From NCBI GenBank assembly GCA_003290165.1, contig QNQO01001156.1:62001-126000 (forward strand): 64,000 nucleotides of DNA, written 5' to 3'. The stretch comes from Berberis thunbergii (taxonomy: Eukaryota > Streptophyta > Magnoliopsida > Ranunculales > Berberidaceae). Shown here one piece after another: positions 42,401 to 55,003 of this stretch (its first letter is position 1; every line of letters begins with the position of its first letter). The position numbers were made by a program, and so were the translations under genes. The notes beneath the pieces are model-generated. The model searched no databases. It was not told the origin of the DNA and worked only from the letters and a program-made list of their open reading frames with translations.

Positions 42401-45400
42401 TGGAAAAACAGAAGGGAAACTCGAAGAAGGTAAACAATTGTGAAACTAGATGAGGGGAACAACTATGTTTTACATAAAGTTCACTATGAAAACTAGTTTG
42501 GCATTTTTTTAGTTGTCAGATTTGTTGTTAAAGTGTGTAGTGTATTTATAATATCAAAATTATCCAATGATTACCGCCCTTCCAGATAGAAAAATAATGT
42601 GGTGATTTATGTATGGTTGTAGGTGTTGCATGAAGAGAAATATCAAATATCAAAGGAAAAAGGCTGGTAGTGGGTATTGGCGATTAATATGTAGAAAGAA
42701 TATACCGATGTAAGTGACACTGTTGTGAGATGAAACAAAGCAAAGCAATGGGAGTATGGGGTGGTTGGTGGTGTTGTTGTACAATGATTTGGAAAAGAGA
42801 TGGGAAGGCACGAGGAAGGCGTGATTTCGTGAACAAATACAATTTGAAGCGTAAAGATGTGGTGGCGTTGTTTGAGGAGTATAGGGTGGAGGATGGTTGA
42901 TCATAGATACGGTGGTTTGAAATGACCTGTGGAGGAGGATGCATGGGTAGCAACGATAGTAGAGAATGAGGGTGAAAATGGTGGGTGGCTATAATGTGAA
43001 GAAAGAGCAAAGTTAAGCGATAACAACAAGACGTGTATTGGCATCTAAAGTATATGTCATAAGAAATTAGGGTTAAAGTCCAAATAATCTTTTACTATCT
43101 TGCACACATTCCATACACGAGACATTTAAAATATGGTATTTGGGTGCAAGTGGGAAATTTTCTTCCAAAATGATTGTTAGACTGCATTTAAGGTAAACTT
43201 TAACGACCATATTGATCTACCACAAATAAATGGGATCCCAATCCAAATAGCCCTTGAAACAATCCAACATATTTATTAAGAATATCGACAAGCAACAATG
43301 AGGATATACCCTAACTTTATGGATAAGAAAAAAAAAATTCCAAGAACACGAGGAAAACTATAATTGAGGAGAACTTGCATCTTTAGGTAAAAAAATTTAT
43401 TTTTCAAAGCAATCCATCTCAAGTTTGTCTGCTTTCCCATATATACTAAAGCGGAAAAGTTGACAAACAAAAATATAGCGACAAAATAGTTCAATTATTT
43501 CATTTGTGCATAATGCATTATCAAGATTCGGTAATGTTAGTTGGAATCAATTTAACATCATCATCACATCAAGTTTCTAATCAGTTCGTTATAATTAATT
43601 GTTAAGTAACGATAATGCATCTTTTTAGATATTGTCACGATCGACCAATCAATGCATTTTCATTCCCCAAACTTAAGTACACTGACAAATGACACATTTG
43701 TTCATAAAAAGTATTTTATTACGTAACAGTAATTATCTTTTTAAGTTTTCAATCTCGACAAATCATTACATTGTCATTATGTCCTAACTTTTTCATATTT
43801 TAGAGGCATTGAACACGAGCACAAGAGTGTCTTTGTTTGTTAGTAGTTGTTCAGTAATAATGACAATTATCCTCTTCGATTTTTGTTTTGACCAATTATT
43901 ATTACATCTTCATTCTCCCTAAAATCGGTCGCATTTGAGAGACAGTGAGTAAAAACAAAAAAAGCAACAAAAATGTATGTTTGTTAATAATTGTTCGTTA
44001 AACACGATCTTAAATGCATCTAAGGGATCTATATGGATTTATAGAAAATCATTCGTTAAAAGATGAATCTAAATCAGCCGGTCCACGAAGCATGAATGAG
44101 AAAGTCTGTTCCATAAGCTAGTTTTTTTATACTTCATTTGTTTAACTTGACTTAACACCCACACTAAGGGAAGTAAAGTTAATAAATTCGTTTTATATAA
44201 ACAATTTTTTAATTTGGAAACTTAATTAACAAAAGTATTTTTTTTTAAACCAATACTTTTAAAGTATCACTACATAGCTGTGCACAAACTACAATAGAGA
44301 ACTTTGTTTGATAATCAAATAGAAGGGAAACTCAAAGAAGGTAAATAATTGTGAAACTAGATGAGGAGAACAACTTTGTTTTACGTAAAGTTCACTATGA
44401 CAACTAGTTTAGCATTTTTTAAGTAGTCAGATTTGTCGTTAAAGTGTGTAGTATATTTATTACATCCAAACTCTCCAATGTTTACCCCCTACCAGATAGA
44501 AGAATAATTTGTACTGATTTATGTAGAAGAAAAGAATGGTTGTGGGTGTTGCATGAAGAGAAATATAAGATAATAAAGGGAAATGGTTGGTAGTGGGTAT
44601 TGACGATTATTATGTAGAAAGAATATACAGATGTAAACGGCACTGTTGTGGGACGAAATGAAGCAAAGCTATGGGAGAACAAGCATGTCCATGGTGTTGT
44701 TGTGCAAAGATTTGGAAGTGAGATGGGAAGGCACGAAGAAGGCGTGATTTCGTGAACAAGTACAATTTGAAATGTAGAGACGTGGTAGCGTCGTTTGAGG
44801 AATATAGGGTGGAGAATGGTTGATCATAGATATGGTGGTTTGAAATGACCATGTGGAGGATGATGCATGGATAGTGACGATAGTGGAGAATGAGGGTGAA
44901 AATGGTGGGTGGCTATAGTGTGAAGAAAGACAAAAGTTAAGCGATAACAACAAGATTTGTATTGGCATCCATAATATATGGCATAAGAGATGAGGGTTAA
45001 ACTCCAAATAACATCTAAAATACGGTATTTGGATGCGAGTGGGAAATTTTCTTCCAAAATGATTGTTAGACTGCATTTAAGGTAAACATTAACCACCATA
45101 ATGATCAACCACAAATAAATGGGATACCAAATCCAAATAGCCCTTGAAATAATCCACCGTATTTATTAAGAATATCGACAAACAACAATGAGGATATACC
45201 CTAATTCCATGGAAAAAAAAAACAATTCCAAGAACACGAGGAAAACTATATTTGAGGAGAAATTGCACCTTAGGTAAAATAAAATAAAAAATCATTTTTC
45301 AAAGCAATTCATCTCTAGTTTTTATGCTTTCCCATGTATACTGAAGTGGAAAAGTTGACAAACAAAAATATAGTACCAAAATAGTGCAATTTGTGACTAG

Positions 45401-48400
45401 TTAATAATGCATTATCGAGATTCGGTAGTGTTAGTTGGAATCAATATTAATAAATTCATCACACCAAGTTTCTAATCTGCTCGTTATAATTAATTGTTAA
45501 GTAACGATAATGCATCTTTTTAGATATTGTCACGTTAGACCAATCAATGCATTTTCATTCTCCCCAAACTTAAGTACAAGGACAAATGACACATTTGTTC
45601 ATAAATAGTTTTTTGTTACGTAATAGTAATTATCGTTTTAAGTTTTCAATCTCGACAAATCATTACATTGTCATTATGTTCTAACTTTTTCGTATTTTGG
45701 AGGCATTGAACACGAGCACAAGAGTGTCTTTGTTTGTTAGTAGTTGTTCGTTAAATAATGACAATTATCCTTTTAAATTTCCGTTTTGACCAATTATTAC
45801 ATCTTCATTCTCCCTAAAATCGGTCATATTTGATAGACAGTGACCACAAACACAAAAATCAACAAACATATATGTTTGTCAATAGTTGTTCATTAAACAT
45901 GATCTTAAATGCATCTGAGGCATCTATATGGATTAAAAGAAAATCATTCATTAAAATATGAGTCTGACTCAGCCGGTCCATGAAGCATGAATGAGAAAGT
46001 ATGTTCCATAAGCTAGTTTTTTTTTATACCTCATTTGTTTAACTTGACTTAACCCCACACTAAGGGACTTAAGTAAAGTTAATAAATTTGTTTTATATAA
46101 TCCACTTTTTATTTGGAAACTTAATTAATAAAAGTTATTTTTAACCAATACTTTTAATGCATCATTGTATAGCTACGCACAAACTACATTAGAGAAATTT
46201 GGTTGATGTACAAATAGAAGGGAAACTCAAAAAAGGTAAACAATTGTGAGACTAGATGAGGAGAACAACTCTGTTTTACGTAGAGTTCACTATGACAACT
46301 ACTTTGGCATTTTTAAGTAATCAGATTTGTTGTTTAAGTGTGTAGTATATTTATAATATACAAATTCTCCAATGTTTACCGCTCTACCAGATAGAATAAT
46401 AATGTGTAGTGATTGATGTAGATGAAAAGAATGGTTGTGGGTAGAGGGTATTGGCAATTAATATGTAGAAAGAATATACAGATCTAAGTGGCACTGTTGT
46501 GGGATGAAACAAAGCAAAGCAATGGGAGAACATGGTGGTTGGTGGCGTTGTGCAAAGATTTGGAAGAGATATGAGAATGCACGAGGAAGACGTGATTTCA
46601 TGAACAAATACAATTTGAAGCGTAGAGACATGGTGGCGTCATTTGAAGAGTATAGGGTGGAGGATGGTTGATGATAGATTCGGTCGTTTGAAATTACCAT
46701 GTTTAGGAAGATGCATGGGTAATGACGATAGTGGAGAATGAGGGTGAAAATGGTGGGTGGCTATAATGTGAAGAAATAGCAAAGTTAAGTGATAACAACA
46801 AGATGTGTATTGGAATCCATAATATATGGCATAAGAGATGAGGGTTAAAATCCAAATTACCCTTTTACTATCTTGCACACATTCCATACATGAGACATTT
46901 AAAATACGGTATTTAGGTGCGAGTGAAAATTTTTATTCCAAATGATTGTTAGACCGCATTTAATGTAAACTTTAACGACCATAATGATCTACCACAAATA
47001 AATGGGATCCTAAATCCAAATAACCACTGAAATAATCCACCATATTTATTAAGAACATCGACAAGCAACAATGAGAATATACCCTAACTCTATGGATAAG
47101 AGGAATTTGTTTTTTCCAAGAACATGAAGAAAACTATAATTGAACAGAAATTGCACCTTTAGGTTAAAAAATGTCCTTTTTCAAAGCAATCCATCTCTAG
47201 TTTTTCTATTTTCCCATGTATATTGAAACAGAAAAGTTGACAAACTAAAATATAGAGAAAAATAGTGCAATTAAGAGTCTTGTTCGTAATGCATTATCGA
47301 GATTCGGTAATGTTAGTTGGAATCAATATTAACATCATCATCACATCAAGTTTCTAATTAGTTCATTATAATTGCTTGTTAAGTAACGATAATGCATTTT
47401 TTTAGTTATTGTCACGATCGACCAATCAATGCATTTTCATTCTCCACAAACTTAAGTACAATGACAAATGATGTTCATAAATAGTATTTTGTTACATAAC
47501 TGTAATTATCTTTTTAAGTTTTCAATCTTGACGAATCATTACTTTGTCATTACGTCCTACTTTTTCGTATTTTGGAGGCATTGAACACGAGCAGAAGAGT
47601 GTTTTTGTTCGTTAGTAGTTGTTCGGTAAATAATGACAATTGTCCTTTTAGATTTCTGTTTTGACCAATTACTACTTAATTCTCCCTAAAATCAGTCGTA
47701 TTTGAGAGACGGTGAGCACAAACACAAAAAGCAACAAACGTTTATGTTTGTCAATAGTTGTTCGTTAAACACGGTCTTAAATGCATTTGAGGCATCTATA
47801 TGGATTAAAATAAAAGCATTCATTAAAAGATGAGTCTGAATCAGCAGATCCACGAAGCATGATTAAGAAAGTATGCTCCATAAGCTAGTTTTTTTTATAT
47901 GTCATTTGTTTAACTTGACTTAACCCCCATACTCAGGGACTTAAGTAAAGTTAATAAATTTGTTTTATATAAACCCTTTTTTATTTTGGAAACTTAATTA
48001 ACAAAAGTTTTTTTAACCAATACTTTTAGCGCATCACTATATAGCTACGTACGAACTACATTAAAAGAACTTTGGTTGATGGACAAATAGAAAGGAATCT
48101 TGAAGAAGGTAAACAATTGTTAAACTAGATGAGGAGAGCAACTTGGTTTTATGTAGAGTTCACTATGAACTAGTTTGACATTTTTAAGTAGTTGGATTTG
48201 TCATTAAAGTGTGTAGTATATTTATAATATCCAATATATATAATATCCAAAATCTCCAATGTTTACTTCGCTATAAGATAGAAGAATATGTGTAGTGATT
48301 GACGTAAATAAAAAGAATGGTTGTGGTTGTTGCATAAAGATAAATATAAAATATCAATGGAAAATGGTTGGTGGTGGGTATTGGCGATTATTATGTAGAA

Positions 48401-50025
48401 AGAATATACAAATATAAGTGGCAATGTTTTGGGGTGAAATTAAACAAAGCAATGGGAGAACAGGGTGGTTGGTGGTGTTGTTGTGCAAAGATTTGGAATA
48501 GAAATGAAAAGGCACGAAGGAGTGATTTCATAAACAAATACAATTTGAAGCGAAGAGACGTGGTGACGACATTTGAGGGGTATAGATGATGGTTGATGAT
48601 AGATATAGTGGCTATAATGTGAAGAAAGAGAAAAGTTAAGGGATAACATCAAGACATGTATTGGCCGGTATCCATAATATATGGCATAACATAAGATGGT
48701 TAAAGTCCAAATAGCCCTTTTACTACCTTGCACCTATTCCATACACGAGACATTTAAAATTACGATATTTGGGTGTGAGTGGGAAATTTTCTTCCAAAAT
48801 GATTGTTAATTGTATTTAGGGTAAACTTTAACACCCATAATGATCTAACAAAAAAAATTGGGATCCCAAATCCAAATAGCCCTTGAAATAATCCACCATA
48901 TTTATTAAGAATATCGACAAGCAACAATTAGGATATACCTAACCCTAAGGATAAGAGAAAGAAAAGCAATTTTTAGAACATGAGGAAAAAAACATGAGCT
49001 ACAGAGCGTGTATGCAGGGCAGAAACTTTCTAAGCTACATACTGTATCAAAACTAGAAATTAACATTGATTTGACCTTTGTGTTCTCTTATTTAACCAAG
49101 GATTTATCTATGGCTTGAGATCTCAGCCATGTTACTTTTAGGATAAGGAAAGAACTGGCTCAACTAGATTTCAGGGAGACTAACAGGGTTGCGGACTACC
49201 TAGTGGGATTATATTCTAATAATGTCTTTGTAGAAATTACTCCTAGTTCTTTTGTAGAGGATTTGAAGAAAAATTGTATATGAAGATAGTATTGGAAAGA
49301 AATACACCAGATTGTAAACTTTATTTTCTAGTGGTTTGGGGATCCCAAGTAACCTCCGCTCACTTTCCAAAAAAAACACGAGGAAAACTATAATTGAGGA
49401 GAAATTGCACCATTAGGTAATTTTCCACATTTTCAAAGCTATCCATTTTTAGTTTTCTGCATTCCCATGTATACTAAAAAGGAAAAGTTGACAAACAAAT
49501 AATATAGCAACAAAATAGTGCACTTATGTGACTTGTTCATAATGCATCATCAAGATTGGGTAATGTTAGTTGAAATCAATATTAACATCACCATCGCATC
49601 AAGTTTCAAATTAGTTCGTTATAATCAATTGTTAAGTAACGATAATACATCTTTTTAGATATCGTCATGATTGACCAATCAATGCATTTTCATTCTCCCC
49701 CAAATTTTATTACAATCACAAATGACATATTTGTTCATTAATAGTATTTTTTTAAGTAACATTAATTATCTTTTTAAGTTTTCATTCTCGACAAATCATT
49801 ATATTGTAATTTTCTCCTAACTTTTTCGTATTTTAGAGGCATTGAGCACGAGCACATGAGTGTCTTTGTTCGTTACTAGTTGTTCATTAAATAATAATAA
49901 TTATCCTTTTAGATTTCTCTTTTGACCAATTATTACATTTTCATCACTTTAAAATTGGTGTATTTGACAGACGTTGAGCACAGACACAAAAAAAATGAAT
50001 GTTTGTTAATAGTTGTTCGTTAAAA
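39422..50025. repeat. tandem array of ~1.9-kb units with ~125-bp subrepeats
   Basis: The landmark CAATGAGGATATACC or its variants occurs at about 39420, 41310, 43293, 45187, 47070 and 48926; GGCATCTATATGGATTAA-type landmarks occur at about 40145, 42116, 44025, 45918 and 47790. Unit length is therefore about 1.86-1.98 kb, with about six units counting the part at 28530. Each unit has several degenerate ~125-bp subrepeats built on TTGTTACGTAACAATAATTA, TTGTTCGTTAAATAATGACA and similar (39723, 39842, 39966, 40107). Units differ visibly by several percent and by small indels. Open frames inside them (for example 40582-41226) are not conserved between units, so I treat the array as non-coding satellite-like DNA. 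Confidence 0.88.
48991..49373 (+). mobile_element. 5'-truncated LINE insertion (~380 bp)
   Basis: The block interrupts an array unit and is flanked by a 13-bp duplication, AACATGAGGAAAA at about 48978 and AACACGAGGAAAA at 49374, with one mismatch. It encodes the end of a LINE RNase H region (RKELAQLDFRETNRVADYLV, then GLYSNNVFVEITPSSFVEDL) and ends in AAAAAAAA. The NRVADYL motif is the usual C-terminal RNase H sequence of plant L1 elements. It belongs to a different or diverged LINE lineage than the one at 23836. Confidence 0.8.
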
Positions 50026-50559
50026 TAACGAGAACTATCTTTTTCGATTTCATTATTGATTCCAAGCTTCACCTTCTGCGAGATGCATATAACTTGAGCA
50101 CAAAATGATGTTAATTTAATGTTAAGTAACGACACTCGTCTTTTAGGCTTGCATTAAAAATCATTACATTCGTATTTTCTAGAAAGTTTTGTTCCTTGGA
50201 AAATGCTACTAGGGAAACCAATAGGACCCATCTCATTTTATACGAGTTGGGGACAGACATAAAAGGCAATAATAAGCATTTAGTAGTCGGGTGAAGGCAC
50301 CTCATAAACCACAATCAGTTGCTCCAACTTGTTAGGAACTCAAATTTTAGCGGGCTTTGGAAACAATAGACTAAGTGGTGAGTTGACGTCGTTGGTACTA
50401 GTTCATTGGTTTTGCACTAGGGCACATATGCACCAATCATTGGCAACCACATTGGGCTATTTGATATCCATGTATTTGAAATCTGGATGAAATGGAAATA
50501 TGGTAGGATTTGTGAGAGGCAGGTAGATGGACGGAGGTTTAGAAAAATAAGTTTGATTC
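50026..50559. other. spacer between array and copia element
   Basis: The first ~150 bases (AACGAGAACTATCTTTTTCG, TTAAGTAACGACACTCGTC) look like further degenerate subrepeats of the array. From about 50190 the sequence is unique, with no convincing gene. GATTC (50555-50559) directly precedes the copia LTR and would be its left target duplication. Confidence 0.4.
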
Positions 50560-51083
50560 TGTTGGGGAAAACAAAGCAAACAACTACAAAGAAATTCTAC
50601 CAATAGAATAACGAAGTAATATTACCAAACAAATATTCAATGCAAGCAAATAATCAATGAAAAATAAAGGACACCAAGATATACGTGAAAAATCCTTCAG
50701 GGTAAAGGGTAAAAATCCACGGGGGCAAATCCAATCAATCCACTAACCCATAAAAAAAAATACAATGTTTTTCTCAAGCCTTTTGCCCAAAGCTTGAGGA
50801 ATACAAGGAGCAATACAGGGGTTACCTCACAAGAGCTTCAATCGACTTCCCAATTAAATGAAGAATACACCGAAACTAAACGACACCAAAAATTTTGCAA
50901 GAAATAGATCCAAAACACACTTGTGAGTCTTCAATCAAACCCCAACAATCAGCTCCTTGTGAGTCCAACTCGCAGTGGTCACACAAACACTGATTTATTT
51001 TTCACACAAACAAAGAGCCCTGGCTGCTTTTATTTTATACTAATCATCTTGGGCCTGGTCCACCCTAATGGACTGGACCCAAC
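50560..51083 (-). repeat. 3' LTR of copia element B
   Basis: It begins TGTTGGGG and is closely similar to 63596-64000 over the first ~390 bases. The outer (U3) end is near CCCAACC at 51078-51084, an imperfect inverse of TGTTGGG. The minus strand beyond it reads GGTCTGGAGAGGGAGTTT, a polypurine tract. The exact end could be off by a few bases because the second copy is truncated. Confidence 0.85.
51032..51039 (-). promoter_or_regulatory. TATA box in copia B LTR
   Basis: The minus strand reads AGTATAAAATAAAAGC about 40 bases inside the LTR. The short U3 and strong TATAAAAT are typical of small copia LTRs. Motif and position only. Confidence 0.5.
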
Positions 51084-51180
51084 CCGTTAAAACTCCCTCT
51101 CCAGACCATAAGAGGAGAATCATAGCATAAGTACATTAGGCCATTCCAATGAGCTATCTACGGAACTCATGTTTCTTTCT

Positions 51181-51281
51181 AGGAACCACTTTTGTCATCA
51201 TGTCGGAAGGATTTTTGCTCATGTGAATCTTTTTAAACTGGAAACAATTCATATCAAATACATCACGTATCTAATGGTAAC
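51181..51281 (-). pseudogene. copia RNase H C-terminal end (split part)
   Basis: The minus strand encodes IRDVFDMNCFQFKKIHMSKN then PSDMMTKVVPRKKHEFR, the standard copia pol terminus (..KVHTSKNPADMLTK..). It continues the frame that breaks off at 59867: joining both sides with one GTAAC gives TKHIDTCYH, a stop, then IRDVF. So the coding sequence was already carrying a stop, or acquired it after insertion. Confidence 0.9.
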
Positions 51282-53146
51282 TGTTGCGGATTTTATTAAC
51301 CTAAATTAATAGGCTAATTTAACCCACTTGTAATAACCGCAAGTGCACGGTGTCTAACTGGTAGAGAACGGCAAGTACGGGTCGATCCCACGAGGAAGGA
51401 AGATGCAATTGAATTTTAGAAATTATCTAAACTAATTTAGAGGAAAATGGGGTTACAGTATTTTTAAAACTAAACTAAAAATTAAAAATAAGAAAAATAA
51501 AAGAAAATGAAAAGATGGATTTTGTGGGCTTGGACTCACCAATGAGTTAGCAATAAGATTTAAATCTAAATTACTAAAATTATACACGATAAGCTTTAGG
51601 GATGAGGATCTCTTGCTTACATCGAAGATGTGATCATTAAAATCCAATTATCATCATATTAAATTTCTGACAAACATTAACAATTTATTTCAAGCAAATA
51701 AACTCTTACCAAGCATTAAGTGTCTTTTTAGAGCACACTTAATCAAAGTTTAAGCTTAATAATTTTTAGCACGTGCTTTGAATATTGATAAAATGTTAAT
51801 CTAACTACCAAACATAACAATTTTTAATCGAACATGAAAGGTGAATGCAAATTATCAATTTTCAGAAATAAATTATAATTAACAATTAAGCATTTAAGTC
51901 AGTAAAATAAATTAAAATGCATTATGCAACCCTCTTGGTTTGTCGTAAACTCAATGTGGTGGTACTCAGCAGATCAGTAGGTGGTCTGAACACAAATCCC
52001 GAGAAAATGTTCCAAAATGCTTTGTGGTGGTACAGAGTAGAAATCAGGGTGTGAATAACAAAAATGAATTTGACTCGGTCTCCCGCCAGAAAGAAACAGA
52101 GCCTCTGCGCTCTGGTCGTCATCTCCAGCGAGCAGCATCGCTGCTCCTTCTTCCTCCGTGCTCCTCACGAGCTCCTTCGTCCTCCAACCAGTTATGAAAC
52201 CTGCAAAAGAGAGAGAGGGTGAGGAAACAACGAGAGATAGATGCGATGAGAACAAAAGAAAACAGAGAGAGATGGTGGGGAAGCCCTATTTCTGTTCCTG
52301 TCGCAGCGGTAGTTGTGCGCCGCTCTGACGTGCCGCTGGCGACGGTGGTCGTGAGAGAGGGAGACAGGAAGAAGGCCGAGACAAAGAGAGGGCGGTGATG
52401 GTGGCTCAGACAGTCTGTCTGGCTCTGTGGCGAGGCGGAACAGAGTCGCGGTGATGATGGTGTCTCTGTTTCGCGGCGATGATGGTGGCTCGCGATGCTC
52501 GGTGCTTGGTTGTCGGACAGGGACGGTGGCGGAGGGACAGTCTGTGTGGTGCTTGGTGGTGGAATGAAGGAAGAGGGTTTGTTTGGTGATTGTGCTCGGA
52601 CTGTGGTGGTGGCTTGTTTGGTGGTGATGGCAAAGTGATCTGGACAGAGAGGGAGTGAGAGATGGATGATGATGGGATGGGTGTGATGAAAATAACTTTG
52701 TGAAGGAAGAGGGTTTGATTTTTGTTATTGATGCTTGATTCCCTTCTCCTCCTCCCCTTTTCTCACCGTTTTCTCTTGTATTTATAGATAATGAGCACAA
52801 TGAATAGAGATGAGATAAAGGGATGATTCATGGAGTGAATCAAGGTATAATTGAGAGAATATTTTTTGGGTAGGATTGGGTTTGGGTTTATGGGTTAGGT
52901 TTTTTGGGTTTAAGTTATGGCTTGGTTTTCGGTTTAAGAGTTTAGATATGTGACCCTCTACTTTGTACCACCGCTAGAATAGACAAATTGTCATTCCTTA
53001 AATTGTCGCCTTAATACGATTTCATCGTTCACGCTCAAATTCCTACAAAGACATAAAAACGAAATAATTATTATAAAATATAATAATCGAAAACACTAAC
53101 ATATATAAATTAAGGGATATAATATGTAATAATTATGTGAATATCA
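51282..53146 (-). repeat. 3' LTR of the non-autonomous element
   Basis: It runs from TGTTGCGGATTTTATT to GTGAATATCA (plus-strand view), with TG..CA ends. It contains a CT-rich transcribed part on the minus strand, which creates long but meaningless frames (52192-52800), and a region GGGTCGATCCCACGAGG near the U5 end that is conserved in related LTRs. Confidence 0.92.
52779..52786 (-). promoter_or_regulatory. TATA box in 3' LTR
   Basis: The minus strand reads CTATAAATACAAGAGAAAAC; the same sequence is at 59505-59512 in the other LTR. It lies about 360 bases from the U3 edge and is followed by purine/pyrimidine-rich leader sequence, as expected for an LTR promoter. Confidence 0.6.
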
Positions 53147-53164
53147 AATACCCCCAAACCTATA
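53147..53164 (-). other. polypurine tract of the non-autonomous element
   Basis: The minus strand reads TATAGGTTTGGGGGTATT immediately before the LTR (TGATATTC). A second, very similar G-rich motif, GGATTAGGTTTGGGGGTAGG, lies 1.6 kb upstream at about 54805-54825. It matches a conserved motif after pol in Athila/Tat elements and in gypsy A at 50-70. Confidence 0.7.
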
Positions 53165-54795
53165 TTTTGCTAGCCCTTGAGCAAAACAATAAAAATACAA
53201 TTCTAACTGACTTTCGCAGGAATCATCGGTTGCACTTGCCTTAAACGTGCAACAAGGCTTTAAACCCCTAGATTACCTCTAGTGGACGAGTTATAGTCTC
53301 GTGAGGGTTTCCAGAAAATGTTACCCACAAACATTACTGACTCAACAAAACTTGGTCAAACAATATTTATTTTAAAACTTTAAGATATGCAAGAAACCAA
53401 CAGTGTCATTTTAGTGTATCAACAAATTTCCAAATAATTTAATATTCTCCAAAGATTAGAAAAAATTCGCAATCATCCTCAACTCAATGTGTGTGTGGAT
53501 AGCACTATCAACATAACTTTTCATTTAAGAGTAAAACAATGACTAAATCTCCTGTAGAAAGTTTGTTTCGACTTCAAACCTCTCATGTCACTCACAATAA
53601 AATACTCAGAGATTTGGTATTTCACTTAGTTTATATGTGAGGAAAGAGTAAATAATGGAAAACAATCATCTCACATATAGTATTATGAAGAACAGACTTT
53701 TCAAGAATGGAATGAACATGATCTCATGGACAGGAATATCAATTACTTTTGGAAATGTTGAATCAAACACCATAGGTCTTAGTTATTAAATCTCCACATC
53801 TACAGAACCGACCTTTACCTAAGATCAACTAGGACTTTGTTGGGTTGTAACGGGGCTTGGGTAATGGTTAATAAGGAATATCAAAGGATTCTAACAAAAT
53901 TTGCTAGGAATGTATACACCCATTATAAGAACAATTAGGGCTGTTAAGAATAAACCAATGTTGCGCACCATCAATTTTTTCTTCATTCTCATATCTTTAT
54001 CCTCATTTACATTTTTTTTAAAACTATTTTCCTTTTCTTCAACCCTTTTTCTATCTCATATTTTGCTTTTTGATGCCCTTTTTATACCAAGTATATCCAT
54101 CCGTACACATTCCCAGAAAAGTTGGGTAAAGGTTAATGGGTTAACAAATAAAAGTTATTCTAAGACTACAAAAAGGTTAATGTTATGGGTAAGTTAAAAG
54201 GCTAGTTAATGGTCTAAAGAAAAAAATGCCTATATCATTTCCTAAGTTCGGGTCAATATTATGACATCTCAATTGAATAAGCCAAAAAGTTCTAGTGTAA
54301 TAATTCAATTTTGATTTCGTTCCCAAAGCAATTGATCAGAAAAATGAGAATAATGAGATCATCAACGAGATAATACGGACTCAAGAAAAAAATCAGAGTT
54401 TATGTATAACCCTCGGAAAAATAGAAAGGTTCAAAACTTTCAGGGTTAAGTCTCCACTATTATTCTAAGATTTTCTAGTGGCATATTTCACTCATCAACT
54501 TCAAGTTATGCTAACATGGCTCATGGTGCAAAGATAATCGAGTTGAAAAATCTTATGAACTAGATCTAACTTAAGGATCATACTAAACTTTTAGTCTGTA
54601 TCAATATACCAATATGTCAAGTTGGCGTGCATTTTCTTGAGCATAAAACATTTAAAATCCATTTTCATAATCGCAAAAGACTAAGTTTTCTTGACATAAT
54701 AAATTTTTTTTTAACATAAGAAAAGAAAATACTATGAAAAATTCACTTTTTTTTAAAGCATAAGAAAATAAAATACTACGAAAAATTCACCGACT
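53165..54795. other. non-coding interior between tail and 3' LTR
   Basis: AT-rich, no open frame of note on the sense (minus) strand. Plant Athila/Tat elements often carry a long non-coding or env-like stretch here; I see no transmembrane-rich env-like frame. Confidence 0.5.
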
Positions 54796-55003
54796 CATGA
54801 ACCCTACCCCCAAACCTAATCCAAACATTGTCCTCAATGTTTAACAAATAATTTTGAAAAATGAATGAAATAAGTACATGAGAGGAGATTAGAACAGTAT
54901 TACCGCGGTGAAGATTTTACCAATTTTCACAAGTAATCCACCGATGAGAACTCAGAGACAAAAGAATTGTGGATTAGTTTATAGAAATAGATAAAATACA
55001 CAC

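Noticed and set aside
48368..48589. 73-codon plus-strand frame starting MVVGIGDYYVERIYKYKWQC
   Set aside because: Located in an array unit; equivalents in other units are interrupted and no family is recognisable.
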